26,105 nt of DNA, from the IMG/VR virus record IMGVR_UViG_3300030012_000574, positions 1 to 26,105 of that record. One strand, written 5' to 3'. Below, in pieces: positions 5,569 through 11,461 of this stretch. The DNA is from a virus. Numbering within the stretch: position 1 is the first letter of the stretch; the number at the start of each line of letters is the position of its first letter. The notes under the pieces were generated by a model that was not told the DNA's origin, searched no databases, and saw only the letters and a program-made list of their open reading frames with translations. The translations under genes were made by a program, and so were the position numbers.

Positions 5569-5677
5569 GCAGGAGCAAATTAAAAGAATTGAAAAGCGTA
5601 TTAAAGAGCTTTTATTTATCCGTAAACAATTAAAAAACGACTCAAACAACAACAATGAACAAACTAACACCCATTGA
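5558..5677 (+). CDS. 39-residue basic coiled-coil peptide
   Basis: The ATG lies within the end of the previous gene (ATGAATTATAA) and the frame runs 23 bases into the next gene, ending at TGA 5675-5677. The sequence MNYKQEQIKRIEKRIKELLF is a regular basic amphipathic helix with heptad-like Ile/Leu spacing, then an Asn-rich tail. The composition looks protein-like and the overlaps match the neighbours, so I think it is real. Its role is unknown. Confidence 0.5.
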   Translation: MNYKQEQIKRIEKRIKELLFIRKQLKNDSNNNNEQTNTH

Positions 5678-5927
5678 ACTTCTTGATCTTTACAAAGCTT
5701 TTAATCAAATTCTTGCTTTAATTATTGGAAGACGCTTTGCAAGGCAATCTGAACATCTTCACAATAAAACTATAGAACGTCTTGATTATTGCCAAGATCT
5801 AATTAAACAAGAATTAAAAGAAGCTTGCGATCTTCAAGATACAATTCGAGTGAAACAAGCCACTAGAAAATTAGATAGTTTAGATTCTCTTGTTACTATC
5901 TTTTCTTTCCTACGAAGACTTGATTAA
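5655..5927 (+). CDS. Hypothetical 90-residue helical protein
   Basis: It begins at an ATG after the A/C leader CAAACAACAACA and inside the end of the 39-residue gene. The protein is all-helical by composition: LTPIELLDLYKAFNQILALIIGRR, then a His-rich turn, then LIKQELKEACDLQDTIRVKQ. There is no enzyme motif. It closes the early operon: 44 bases follow before the next gene, with a promoter-like element. Possibly a small DNA-binding or regulatory protein; not recognised. Confidence 0.55.
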   Translation: MNKLTPIELLDLYKAFNQILALIIGRRFARQSEHLHNKTIERLDYCQDLIKQELKEACDLQDTIRVKQATRKLDSLDSLVTIFSFLRRLD

Positions 5928-5934
5928 TTTATTC

Positions 5935-5944
5935 TATACTAATA
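5935..5944 (+). promoter_or_regulatory. Promoter-like element TATACTAATA before the 5972 gene
   Basis: TATACT (5935-5940) is one base from the -10 consensus TATAAT, and the first ATG of the next unit follows about 30 bases later. No good -35 is seen at 16-18 bases. The identical 10-mer occurs on the minus strand at 23642-23651, also in an intergenic gap before a gene, and a related ATACTAATAT lies on the minus strand at 7265-7274. That recurrence is the main support. Confidence 0.35.
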
Positions 5945-5971
5945 TCCTAGTAATGAATTAATGGTTCATGA

Positions 5972-6250
5972 ATGGCTACTGTTAAAAAAAGAGAAGATGG
6001 CAAGTATATGATTCAAGTATTACTACCTCCCAATAGAGGAAAATTATATGCTGACTACATTGAATCAAATGATCTACAAGCAAGTAGTCATTTAAAAGAA
6101 TTAGTGTTTCAATTTCTTGAAACTATTCACACAGCAGAGGAATGTGAAGCTGTAAAATTAGAAGACCAAAAAAATTGGAGACAAATTGTTGAACGAAGAG
6201 TACAAGGCAAAGAAAATGCCAGGAAACAACGAGAATCAAAAAAACTTTGA
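5972..6250 (+). CDS. Hypothetical 92-residue basic protein, possible regulator
   Basis: It starts a new plus-strand unit after the promoter-like element. Residues 1-25 (MATVKKREDGKYMIQVLLPP) look like a strand hairpin. Residues 33-60 (DLQASSHLKELVFQFLETI) form helices whose spacing could suit a ribbon-helix-helix domain. The C-terminal third is a long Arg/Lys/Glu helix (WRQIVERRVQGKENARKQRE). Size, charge and position suggest a small DNA- or RNA-binding regulator, but no family is certain. It overlaps the next small gene by 35 bases. Confidence 0.5.
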   Translation: MATVKKREDGKYMIQVLLPPNRGKLYADYIESNDLQASSHLKELVFQFLETIHTAEECEAVKLEDQKNWRQIVERRVQGKENARKQRESKKL

Positions 6251-6365
6251 TTATGTTAGTTGTAATGGAACTTTATTTCGTATTTTTGATGGCAGACGTA
6301 TCTGGTTAGAAAATCCACCGGAAGATTATCAATGTATAGATGGTTCAAGTTGGATCAGTAATTAA
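6216..6365 (+). CDS. 49-residue hypothetical protein
   Basis: The frame from ATG 6216 to TAA 6365 overlaps the previous gene by 35 bases in another frame, then fills the gap to the zinc-ribbon gene. The peptide after residue 10 reads like a folded mini-protein: FDYVSCNGTLFRIFDGRRIW, then LENPPEDYQCIDGSSWISN. It has aromatic residues, two cysteines and a strand-turn-strand pattern. Composition is far from random for this AT-rich DNA. Function unknown. Confidence 0.5.
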   Translation: MPGNNENQKNFDYVSCNGTLFRIFDGRRIWLENPPEDYQCIDGSSWISN

Positions 6366-6384
6366 TTTTTTAAAAAAAATAAGT

Positions 6385-6585
6385 ATGAATTTAAAGGTTA
6401 GCCATACCCCATGTCCTTGCTGTCACTTTTTTTCCTCTCAAGTAGTTGTTCACACTCAGAGAGATCGTAAAGGTGTTATTTTACGCAGAAGGCATTGTAA
6501 AGATTGTGATCATAGATGGTACACAATTCAATATCCAGAAGTTGTATTTACAAACTCTAATCCTTATAAAGCAATCAAGGCTTAG
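6385..6585 (+). CDS. NrdR-like zinc-ribbon protein
   Basis: A 66-residue protein from ATG 6385 (MNLKVSHTPCPCC); longer in-frame starts at 6340 add only an unlikely leader. Two Cys pairs, CPCC near residues 10-13 and CKDC near 38-41, flank the basic stretch VVVHTQRDRKGVILRRRH. This matches the zinc-ribbon of NrdR (CPxC, R-rich loop, RRRxC-x-x-C-x-x-R-[WF]-x-T). NrdR represses ribonucleotide reductase genes but also has an ATP-cone, which is absent here, so this is the DNA-binding half alone. It could be a phage transcription factor. Its 3' end overlaps the convergent gene at 6575 by 11 bases. Confidence 0.65.
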   Translation: MNLKVSHTPCPCCHFFSSQVVVHTQRDRKGVILRRRHCKDCDHRWYTIQYPEVVFTNSNPYKAIKA

Positions 6586-6868
6586 ATTTTTGCCACCATT
6601 TTTTATCGTTTTTTTCCTTTTTTGTCTTTTCTTCTTCAATTAATTTTAAAGAATGTAAATATGCTAATTTTTCTAAACAATTAGCAATAAAAGTTGTTTG
6701 AGAATGATTTTGTCTAATTAATTCTATACATAAATTTTTTATATAAGTTGCATTTTCACACTGTCTTATTGCATGAATTTGTTTTTCTCTTGCCAATTCT
6801 TCTTCCAAAGTGGGTTCTATATCGAACTCTTCATCTAGCAATAACTCGATCAATAATTCTGGGTTCAT
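6575..6868 (-). CDS. Hypothetical 97-residue acidic helical protein
   Basis: The N-terminus is strongly acidic (LLLDEEFDIEPTLEEELARE), the middle is helical (YIKNLCIELIRQNHSQTTFIANCLEKLAYLHSL) and the tail is lysine-rich (EEEKTKKEKNDKKWWQKSKP). The middle helix pattern LCIELIRQNHSQ recalls small hypothetical proteins of marine cyanophages. It converges on the zinc-ribbon gene with an 11-base overlap of coding ends, and its start lies inside the 43-residue gene upstream. Function unknown. Confidence 0.6.
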   Translation of the reverse strand: MNPELLIELLLDEEFDIEPTLEEELAREKQIHAIRQCENATYIKNLCIELIRQNHSQTTFIANCLEKLAYLHSLKLIEEEKTKKEKNDKKWWQKSKP

Positions 6869-6962
6869 TTTTAATTTTTTGCCATTCCTTACTTCTATTT
6901 TGCTGTTCTCTTACAGCTTGACAATGACTACAATTACACAAATTTATGTTTGATTCAACCAT
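6831..6962 (-). CDS. 43-residue putative zinc-binding peptide
   Basis: From ATG 6960-6962 to TGA 6831-6833. The cluster C9-x-C11-x2-H13-C14 (LCNCSHCQAVREQQ) is a compact Cys/His knuckle, followed by a basic helix (NRSKEWQKIKN). It overlaps the start of the 97-residue gene by 38 bases in another frame, as do other neighbours here. With only about four ligands in a row a stable zinc site is plausible but not certain. Confidence 0.45.
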   Translation of the reverse strand: MVESNINLCNCSHCQAVREQQNRSKEWQKIKNEPRIIDRVIAR

Positions 6963-7030
6963 AGCTTTCTGTGAAAGAATTGTTAATCTTAGGTTGACTT
7001 GTAAAAGTCCAGCAAAACCTCTTGTGCAAT

Positions 7031-7050
7031 CCCCATCACCCAGGGGTTTT
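7031..7050 (+). terminator. Weak terminator-like hairpin CCCC-N8-GGGG-TTTT
   Basis: CCCC (7031-7034), an 8-base loop, GGGG (7043-7046), then TTTTGTTGTTT reads like a short intrinsic terminator for plus-strand transcripts running past the early genes. The stem is only 4 bp, so it may be chance. On the minus strand it lies just after the stop of the 7056-7253 gene but lacks a U-tract. Confidence 0.3.
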
Positions 7051-7055
7051 GTTGT

Positions 7056-7253
7056 TTATGGATTAGGTCTATTTCTCCAGTTTCTATTTGGAGGTTGTGA
7101 TTGAGATAATGACTGTTCTAATGATGCCACTGATTTATCTAATTGGTTCAATCTTTTAAAAATTTCTCTGATATCCGCATCTCTTCTGTTACTGATATTT
7201 GCCAACATCATTAAAACAGCAGTTGCAGCAGCCCCTATTGCAGCCTCTAACAT
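7056..7253 (-). CDS. Small membrane protein with coiled coil (holin/spanin-like candidate)
   Basis: A 65-residue protein. The first 18 residues (MLEAAIGAAATAVLMMLA) form one membrane-spanning helix, followed by a basic turn (NRRDADIREIF), a coiled-coil heptad stretch (IFKRLNQLDKSVASLEQSLS) and a Pro/Asn/Arg tail. Many small phage membrane proteins of this shape belong to lysis systems. A divergent membrane protein lies 42 bases away. No lysis enzyme is visible in the window except the peptidase domains of the K-like protein, so the lysis role is a guess. Confidence 0.55.
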   Translation of the reverse strand: MLEAAIGAAATAVLMMLANISNRRDADIREIFKRLNQLDKSVASLEQSLSQSQPPNRNWRNRPNP

Positions 7254-7264
7254 AGTTTTTACCT

Positions 7265-7274
7265 ATATTAGTAT
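7265..7274. promoter_or_regulatory. AT-rich divergent control region with ATATTAGTAT element
   Basis: Only 41 bases separate the divergent genes starting at 7253 (minus) and 7295 (plus). They contain ATATTAGTAT followed by TAATAT, partly palindromic. Its reverse complement ATACTAATAT matches 5936-5945 exactly. It probably holds both promoters or a shared operator; boxes cannot be assigned by eye. Confidence 0.35.
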
Positions 7275-7294
7275 TAATATTGCATTTATTTTTT

Positions 7295-7747
7295 ATGGAT
7301 GAAACAAAACCAAAGAACTTTTTAGAAAAATTAAAAGATAAAGTTCCTGATCGTGAAGAGCAATTTGAATACGTCAGTATTGCTGTGCGTTTGCTTGTAG
7401 TTTTTTGGAGTGGTGCTCTTGTTACATTAAATTATTTACCTAAGATTCCTGGACTTACAAGTGGAGAAAAGCAGGATATAACTTTTCCGGCATCTTTATT
7501 GGCTTCAAGTTTGGCTAGTTTTGGACTAGAGAAGTCAGCTAAGAAGAAAGGTGATGGCACGTATGAAGTACCTCCACAAGATAAGCCAATGACAAAAAAA
7601 GAGATGGAAACAATGATTACTAGTTCACAAGGTAATTATCAAACAATTAGAGTTGAAACACCCATTAAAATTGAAGGTGCTCAAGTAGTCAAAACTGATC
7701 CTTTAACAGGAAAAGAAATTGACCCACAAACAGGAAAACTAAAATGA
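7295..7747 (+). CDS. Membrane protein found in marine cyanophages (function unknown)
   Basis: A 150-residue protein from ATG 7295 (MDETKPKNFLEKLKDKVPD); an in-frame TTG at 7280 adds five unlikely residues. A hydrophilic N-terminus with DREEQFEYV is followed by two hydrophobic segments, VSIAVRLLVVFWSGALVTLN (about 33-52) and FPASLLASSLASFGLE (about 68-83). A soluble tail then carries YEVPPQDKPMTKKEMETMI and a Lys/Pro-rich end with the DPLTGKEIDPQTGK repeat. The two-helix topology could fit a holin, but the long C-terminal tail is unusual. I recall relatives in T4-like cyanophages annotated only as hypothetical. The stop overlaps the next start (ATGA at 7744). Confidence 0.6.
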   Translation: MDETKPKNFLEKLKDKVPDREEQFEYVSIAVRLLVVFWSGALVTLNYLPKIPGLTSGEKQDITFPASLLASSLASFGLEKSAKKKGDGTYEVPPQDKPMTKKEMETMITSSQGNYQTIRVETPIKIEGAQVVKTDPLTGKEIDPQTGKLK

Positions 7748-8265
7748 AAAAATTTCTTCCTCTTTTATTTCTTCTTTCATCTCCAGTATTTGCAGATATG
7801 AGGCACTCTATAAAAACGAGTGCATCTATAAGTATTGACCAGGCTTATACACAGACTTCAAGAGCAGCCACTATTTATAGTTTATCTGGATCTAACATAA
7901 CTCCCTCCGTGACCGCAGATTCAACCACGACTTCTGGAAAGATCGGAGGTTTGTCATTGAGCAGCGTTTCTTCTGGCGTTCCTGCTCTAATTCATACAGA
8001 TACCTCTGTAACGACAAGCGGTTCAGCGTTCTCCAAGACCGAAAGCCTTTTTCTTGGTGATAGTTCAACTCAGAGTGCGACTGTGAGTTCTGGTGTTGTT
8101 GGTACATTGCCTGTTCTTGGTGGAAGTACAGTTGTTGGAAGTGGTGGAGTACAAGGCAGTTTGGCAATAACGAGTCTCAGTTCTGGAGTGCATACCTGTT
8201 CTGGAACAGGAGGGGCTGGTTCAAATTGCACAACATCATCCATTATTGAAACTTTGGTTGATTGA
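7744..8265 (+). CDS. Exported Ser/Thr/Gly-rich protein of cyanophage type
   Basis: A 173-residue protein. A clean signal peptide MKKFLPLLFLLSSPVFA is followed by DMRHSIKTSASISIDQAYTQ. The rest is low-complexity Ser/Thr/Gly/Val with strand-forming repeats (GSTVVGSGGVQGSLAI, SLSSGVHTC) and a C-terminal Cys pair. Similar secreted proteins sit next to one another in T4-like cyanophages, so a role at the cell surface or as an exported virion component is likely. There is no enzyme signature. It is coupled to both neighbours: ATGA at 7744 and TTGA at 8262. Confidence 0.6.
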   Translation: MKKFLPLLFLLSSPVFADMRHSIKTSASISIDQAYTQTSRAATIYSLSGSNITPSVTADSTTTSGKIGGLSLSSVSSGVPALIHTDTSVTTSGSAFSKTESLFLGDSSTQSATVSSGVVGTLPVLGGSTVVGSGGVQGSLAITSLSSGVHTCSGTGGAGSNCTTSSIIETLVD

Positions 8266-8684
8266 AGAAATTATTTCTGCTACTTGTTTTAATACCTTTG
8301 CCTTGTAAAGCAGTTCCCGTTGTGCCAAATTTTACTCAGGGCAGTATGACGGCAGTGACACGCACCACAAGCACTGTCACTGAAAATATAGTAAGCCATG
8401 ATTACAATACAGGCCATACATATTCTTTAAATGGTACAAATCTTTCTATTGATGGTTCTATATCCCCCAACCCTACCTCTATACAACAAACAGTAAATGG
8501 TACTTCTTATCAATGGACGGGAGCAGATTTAACAAACAAACCGAATGTCACAATTACAAATACTGGTCAACCATTCCAATATGTAGAAACTTATGTAGCT
8601 CCTGGGCTTTCAAATTACACAACAATACAAAGAACAACATCTATAGAAAGTGTTACAGAAACTACCTCAGTATTTTCACAATAA
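8262..8684 (+). CDS. Exported protein of cyanophage type (second of three)
   Basis: A 140-residue protein with a TTG start sharing the TTGA overlap with the upstream stop; no nearby ATG gives the signal peptide. Signal sequence MKKLFLLLVLIPLPCKA is probably cut before VPVVPNF. The mature chain is Thr/Ser/Asn-rich and strand-forming. It contains NPTSIQQTVNGTSYQWTGAD, TNTGQPFQYVETYVAPGLSN and the ending TTSIESVTETTSVFSQ, which I recall almost word for word in T4-like cyanophage hypothetical proteins. The Cys in PLPC is not in a good lipobox. Function unknown. Confidence 0.6.
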   Translation: MKKLFLLLVLIPLPCKAVPVVPNFTQGSMTAVTRTTSTVTENIVSHDYNTGHTYSLNGTNLSIDGSISPNPTSIQQTVNGTSYQWTGADLTNKPNVTITNTGQPFQYVETYVAPGLSNYTTIQRTTSIESVTETTSVFSQ

Positions 8685-9277
8685 TAAGCTGCATATTTAC
8701 ACCTAAAGTATTATCAAATACCTCTCAAACAGCAGCTCCCGTAGCTAATTCCAGTGGTTCGGTTACAAATATGGCAATACAATCTTTGCAAGGTAATTTA
8801 ATACAAAATCAATATGGAGGTAATATTTTATGTCAAGGCCCGATGTTAACTTTTAGTCCTTTTGTTACTGATTCTCATCAATATTCTTTACCTAGAGAAT
8901 ATTACTACCAACAGCCACAATACAATGATGATGGATCTATAAGTCACCACACTTTAAATAGAACTGGACAGAAGGACAACCACGCTTTGAACCTCGGTTT
9001 TTCTATGACATTTTCCGTTCCATTAGATAATTCACTTCAAAGAAGGTGCAAGCAAAGTGTTGACACTCAAAATTCTAGAACAAAACAACTGCTCATGGAT
9101 TCACAACTCAATTACCACATCGCTCGTCTCAAGAACTGTGGCGAGCTTAAGTTGAAGGGTATTGAGTTTGCTCCAAATTCTCCTTATTTTGATCTTTGTA
9201 AAGACGTTATAATAAAACCCAAGATGGGACAAGTCTTACCGCATAGACATCGTATTACTTTACCTAACAAAAAATAG
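8513..9277 (+). CDS. Exported protein of cyanophage type (third of three), start codon uncertain
   Basis: The frame ends at TAG 9277. The only canonical in-frame start before the conserved part is ATG 8513, which would overlap the previous gene by 172 bases and give an unnatural Cys/Asn-rich leader. The natural start should be near 8639-8690: YLSIFTIISCIF then TPKVLS looks like a signal peptide, but only ATC, ATT or ATA codons are available (8639, 8672, 8681). The conserved part SQTAAPVANSSGSVTNMAIQ begins near 8720; a later ATG at 8771 would cut it. Then come ILCQGPMLTFSPFVT, a Tyr/Gln-rich stretch and a C-terminal helical, Cys-containing domain (QLNYHIARLKNCGELKLKGI). A non-standard start, a sequencing error or frameshifted fusion with the upstream gene are all possible. 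Confidence 0.55.
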   Translation: MDGSRFNKQTECHNYKYWSTIPICRNLCSSWAFKLHNNTKNNIYRKCYRNYLSIFTIISCIFTPKVLSNTSQTAAPVANSSGSVTNMAIQSLQGNLIQNQYGGNILCQGPMLTFSPFVTDSHQYSLPREYYYQQPQYNDDGSISHHTLNRTGQKDNHALNLGFSMTFSVPLDNSLQRRCKQSVDTQNSRTKQLLMDSQLNYHIARLKNCGELKLKGIEFAPNSPYFDLCKDVIIKPKMGQVLPHRHRITLPNKK

Positions 9278-9329
9278 GAGGAGAAATAACTGACGTTCCA
9301 AAAGAGCGGTGGCTAATTTAATAGCTCGG

Positions 9330-9355
9330 TAATGGGTCTGGTCTTTTCTCCATTA
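9330..9355. terminator. Hairpin between convergent genes, possible terminator
   Basis: TAATGG (9330-9335) pairs with CCATTA (9350-9355) across a 14-base loop, ending right at the stop of the minus-strand gene. On the plus strand it is followed by TTACTTTAACTTATTTTTT, a T-rich tail, so it could stop plus-strand transcripts. It has no U-tract on the minus strand. The stem is short and AT-rich. Confidence 0.35.
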
Positions 9356-10081
9356 TTACTTTAACTTATTTTTTAACGGTGGTAAACCCCTCTTCTCCCG
9401 ATAAAAATTAGTTCTTTTTTCTGATAAGTTTGGTCGTTTTACTTTTTTACCTAATATCTTTTTAATCTTCTTAATAACCTGCTGGAGTATCGGTTTCACA
9501 GCCTTTAATAAAATTGGCGAACTTAATGCAACGCTAGTCGCCACCAAAGTTATCGACCCTGTTTTTATTACCTGCGGAACTGTAGGTATTGCATCTACTA
9601 TCTGTTGTTTTACTGTTAATTCTTTATATCTAGTGACACATCTATTTCCTACTAATTCATATTTAATTATTTCTCTTTTCCCGTCTTCTACTTTTGTACC
9701 TACCTTTGGTGCTCCGTCTGGTGGACATTGTTCTGTTTTCTTTGGTGGTTTTGCGTCCGAGGCTGGTATCTCTGGCTCTTCGTATCTTTGGGGTTGATCT
9801 TCCTGTGCATATGTAAATTCATTGGGCGTGAACTCCATTGCGTTATACGTTGGATACCCACTGGGACATAAGACCACATTTCCTTTTGGATCATTTGTAA
9901 TCAATGCACTATTCTCATACTCGGCCTTTCTTGTCACAACGCAAGGCATCTCAACAATTGGAAATCCTAAAGGAACATCAACAGGAAGATTAGGTGTGGT
10001 TAATGCTGGTAGACTTATTTGACGACTATTGATTGCAGGTATATTTATAGGCTGTATTTGTATATCTTTTATATTAGGCAT
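9356..10081 (-). CDS. Pro-rich structural-type protein shared with T4-like cyanophages
   Basis: A 241-residue protein. The N-terminus is a Pro/Ile-rich repeat-like tract (PINIPAINSRQISLPALTTP, then LPVDVPLGFPIVEMP). The middle holds ITNDPKGNVVLCPSGYPTYN followed by MEFTPNEFTYAQ, a pattern I recall in cyanophage proteins, then a Pro/Lys linker (ASDAKPPKKTEQCPPDGAP). One hydrophobic segment follows (IKTGSITLVATSVALSSPIL, about 175-194) before a very basic tail (KKIKKILGKKVKRP). It has no N-terminal signal peptide. It may be a membrane-anchored or virion protein. Its start overlaps the zinc-ribbon gene by 8 bases. Confidence 0.6.
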   Translation of the reverse strand: MPNIKDIQIQPINIPAINSRQISLPALTTPNLPVDVPLGFPIVEMPCVVTRKAEYENSALITNDPKGNVVLCPSGYPTYNAMEFTPNEFTYAQEDQPQRYEEPEIPASDAKPPKKTEQCPPDGAPKVGTKVEDGKREIIKYELVGNRCVTRYKELTVKQQIVDAIPTVPQVIKTGSITLVATSVALSSPILLKAVKPILQQVIKKIKKILGKKVKRPNLSEKRTNFYREKRGLPPLKNKLK

Positions 10082-10244
10082 TTCTAGGTAAATACATTTC
10101 TACATAAGCATTACATTTAGGACATGTAAAATTAGAAACCATGCAGAACTCTTCGGATAAAGTTGTATTACCCAATGGATGACTCTCATCTAAACTGTCA
10201 TCTCCTCCCCAAATAAGTTCAGTTTTGCAGTGCCAACAGTTCAT
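10074..10244 (-). CDS. 56-residue zinc-ribbon protein
   Basis: Two CxxC pairs, C3-W-H-C6 and C41-P-K-C44, bracket the chain MNCWHCKTELIWGGDD to NFTCPKCNAYVEMYLPRNA, a standard zinc ribbon. I recall near-identical short proteins (MNCWHCxTELIWGGD) in marine cyanophages. ATG 10242-10244 directly abuts the stop of the upstream gene (TAA 10245-10247), and its stop overlaps the downstream gene, so it is embedded in the operon. Binding partner unknown. Confidence 0.75.
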   Translation of the reverse strand: MNCWHCKTELIWGGDDSLDESHPLGNTTLSEEFCMVSNFTCPKCNAYVEMYLPRNA

Positions 10245-10469
10245 TTAAAATTTTGGAAGTTGTATGTTTTTTCCTACTGGTGCTGTAGGTAATGCAGGGC
10301 TTGTTAAATTAGGTAATTTTATCTGACTCATAATTTGTTTTACAAGTTTTTCTTGAATCGTGTCTCTATTTGCTTTAAACCAAAAGTAACCAAACGTTCC
10401 AGTACCGATTATTGATACTGACAAAACAAAGCTAATTACTGATAATAAATTAGCTATTTTACTGAACAT
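10245..10469 (-). CDS. Small single-span membrane protein
   Basis: A 74-residue protein. MFSKIANLLSVISFVLSVSI continuing to GTGTFGYFWF is one long membrane helix. It is followed by a charged helix (KANRDTIQEKLVKQIMSQI) and a Pro/Leu-rich tail (LPNLTSPALPTAPVGKNIQL). The tail's short proline repeats resemble the N-terminus of the 9356-10081 protein, so the two may interact. Similar short membrane proteins occur at this place in cyanophage clusters as I remember them. Not assigned. Confidence 0.6.
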   Translation of the reverse strand: MFSKIANLLSVISFVLSVSIIGTGTFGYFWFKANRDTIQEKLVKQIMSQIKLPNLTSPALPTAPVGKNIQLPKF

Positions 10470-10617
10470 GATAAAAAAGGTGCTAGTGAATTTAACAATG
10501 CCAGCCTTAACAATGACTATGCTCTTGTTATTAATAGGTCTAGCACCTATTTATGTATTTGTAAGTTATATGGTACGAAACTTAGAACCTAAAATGACCA
10601 CTTCAAGCCAACTTTAG
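10468..10617 (+). CDS. Possible 49-residue membrane peptide on the opposite strand
   Basis: A plus-strand frame from ATG 10468 to TAG 10615-10617 fills the gap between two minus-strand genes. It reads MIKKVLVNLTMPALTMTMLL then LLIGLAPIYVFVSYMVRNLE: a basic start and one strong membrane helix. Its ATG overlaps the start codon of the minus gene at 10469 and its end overlaps the 3' end of the barrel gene. There is no Shine-Dalgarno. It may be real, but the strand context is against it. Confidence 0.35.
   Translation: MIKKVLVNLTMPALTMTMLLLLIGLAPIYVFVSYMVRNLEPKMTTSSQL
10479..10556. repeat. Nested inverted repeats between two minus-strand genes
   Basis: GGTGCTAG (10479-10486) is complementary to CTAGCACC (10540-10547). 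A second hairpin AATAGGT-CTAGC-ACCTATT covers about 10533-10551 and shares bases with the first, so the two are mutually exclusive structures. The region separates the barrel gene from the membrane-protein gene downstream. It may be a processing or attenuation site. There is no U-tract. Confidence 0.4.
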
Positions 10618-10945
10618 TGCCATAAGTATTGGTTGTATCTGTTAATAATGAGAACTCACCATAGATGTTTACTTTTTCAGTGACATCAAACCCACCACCA
10701 ACTTTTGCAGAAAGTTCAGTTGAACTGTCTCCACCATCAGGAGTAATAAAAGCAGGACCACCTTGTAAATACCATGAACCTGAGTTACCTAAACTATTTT
10801 CATAACCTAAATGTAAATCTGTTGTTGTTGAAGAATAATTTGATCCAGTAAATGAAGAATTAGCTTCTACATTTGTATAAAAGCCAGCAAAACAAGGAGC
10901 TGAAAATGTTGCTAAAACAGCAACAGGAGCTAATGCACGAAACAT
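10589..10945 (-). CDS. Small outer-membrane beta-barrel-like protein
   Basis: A 118-residue protein. Signal peptide MFRALAPVAVLATFSAPCFA is cut before GFYTNVEANS. The mature part alternates polar and apolar residues in strands (DLHLGYENSL, SWYLQGGPAF, LSAKVGGGFDV, VNIYGEFSLL) and ends in VGLKWSF. The terminal aromatic residue after an amphipathic strand is the typical beta-signal read by the BAM machinery. At about 98 mature residues it can form only some eight short strands. I recall such mini-porins in marine cyanophages. It could alter the host surface, for instance against superinfection; that is speculation. Confidence 0.65.
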   Translation of the reverse strand: MFRALAPVAVLATFSAPCFAGFYTNVEANSSFTGSNYSSTTTDLHLGYENSLGNSGSWYLQGGPAFITPDGGDSSTELSAKVGGGFDVTEKVNIYGEFSLLTDTTNTYGTKVGLKWSF

Positions 10946-10979
10946 TTTATTTGTTATAAAGTCTGATAATAGCTAGTTT

Positions 10980-11171
10980 TTAACTTTTTTCAGCTTCAAC
11001 TGGTACAGGATTAGTATTGTTTATTAATTCACTACATAGTTCAATTTGACCAAGTATTTGTGCATGATTTTGTCTTAATTGATTTTGATATTTATTTGTA
11101 TTTTCAAATTCCTCCTCAATTCTTGATTTCTCAAGCTGAAGGGCTGCAAGTTTTTGTTTTAAGTCAATCAT
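10980..11171 (-). CDS. 63-residue coiled-coil protein
   Basis: A single continuous amphipathic helix with heptad Leu/Ile spacing (LKQKLAALQLEKSRIEEEFE, then NQLRQNHAQILGQIELCSEL), then a short Pro/Val tail. No membrane segment. Short proteins with the ending 'QILGxIxLCxxL' occur in marine cyanophages by my memory. The start ATGA overlaps the stop of the chaperone-like gene, so it is the promoter-distal end of the fibre operon. Possible fibre trimerisation or assembly helper. Confidence 0.55.
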   Translation of the reverse strand: MIDLKQKLAALQLEKSRIEEEFENTNKYQNQLRQNHAQILGQIELCSELINNTNPVPVEAEKS

Positions 11172-11461
11172 GGCTTCGGATTGTCAGATTTTACTTTTTC
11201 ACAAGCTGCGTAATAGGCGGTAAGTTTACTAGCATCTCCCTTTGAGTTCCAGTACATAGCATCTGCAAACTCTCTTATATCGGGATACAGTACCTTTCTT
11301 GTTTTCTTATATTGTTCTGCATTAATATTTGCTATTTCAGCATCTATTTTTGATTGTTCTACGGTTACGTTGTTTCCATCTTTGTCATAACAATCTTTTT
11401 CACCTCTTATAACCTTGACATTTGGGTAAGCTTTGTAAATTGCTTCAGTTAATGTATCCAT
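11168..11461 (-). CDS. Tail fibre-associated chaperone-like protein (copy 2)
   Basis: A 97-residue protein following a fibre gene with a 1-base overlap. An N-terminal small domain (LTEAIYKAYPNVKVIRGEKD) leads to a central helix and the motif REFADAMYWNSKGD, ending in CEKVKSDNPKP. The 'L-x-x-[LM]YW' plus 'KxxNPKP' ending is the pattern of small proteins next to phage fibre genes (XkdW-like). The 12024-12332 protein ends with the same KVKSDNPKP, so the two are paralogues. Probably acts in fibre folding or assembly. Confidence 0.55.
   Translation of the reverse strand: MDTLTEAIYKAYPNVKVIRGEKDCYDKDGNNVTVEQSKIDAEIANINAEQYKKTRKVLYPDIREFADAMYWNSKGDASKLTAYYAACEKVKSDNPKP

Noticed and set aside
6446-6643. 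65-codon frame overlapping the zinc-ribbon gene
   Set aside because: Out-of-frame, ends in a run of Phe/Leu from the T-rich region; no start context.
7892-8167. 91-codon minus-strand frame
   Set aside because: Antisense to the exported protein gene, with unnatural composition and no partner genes.
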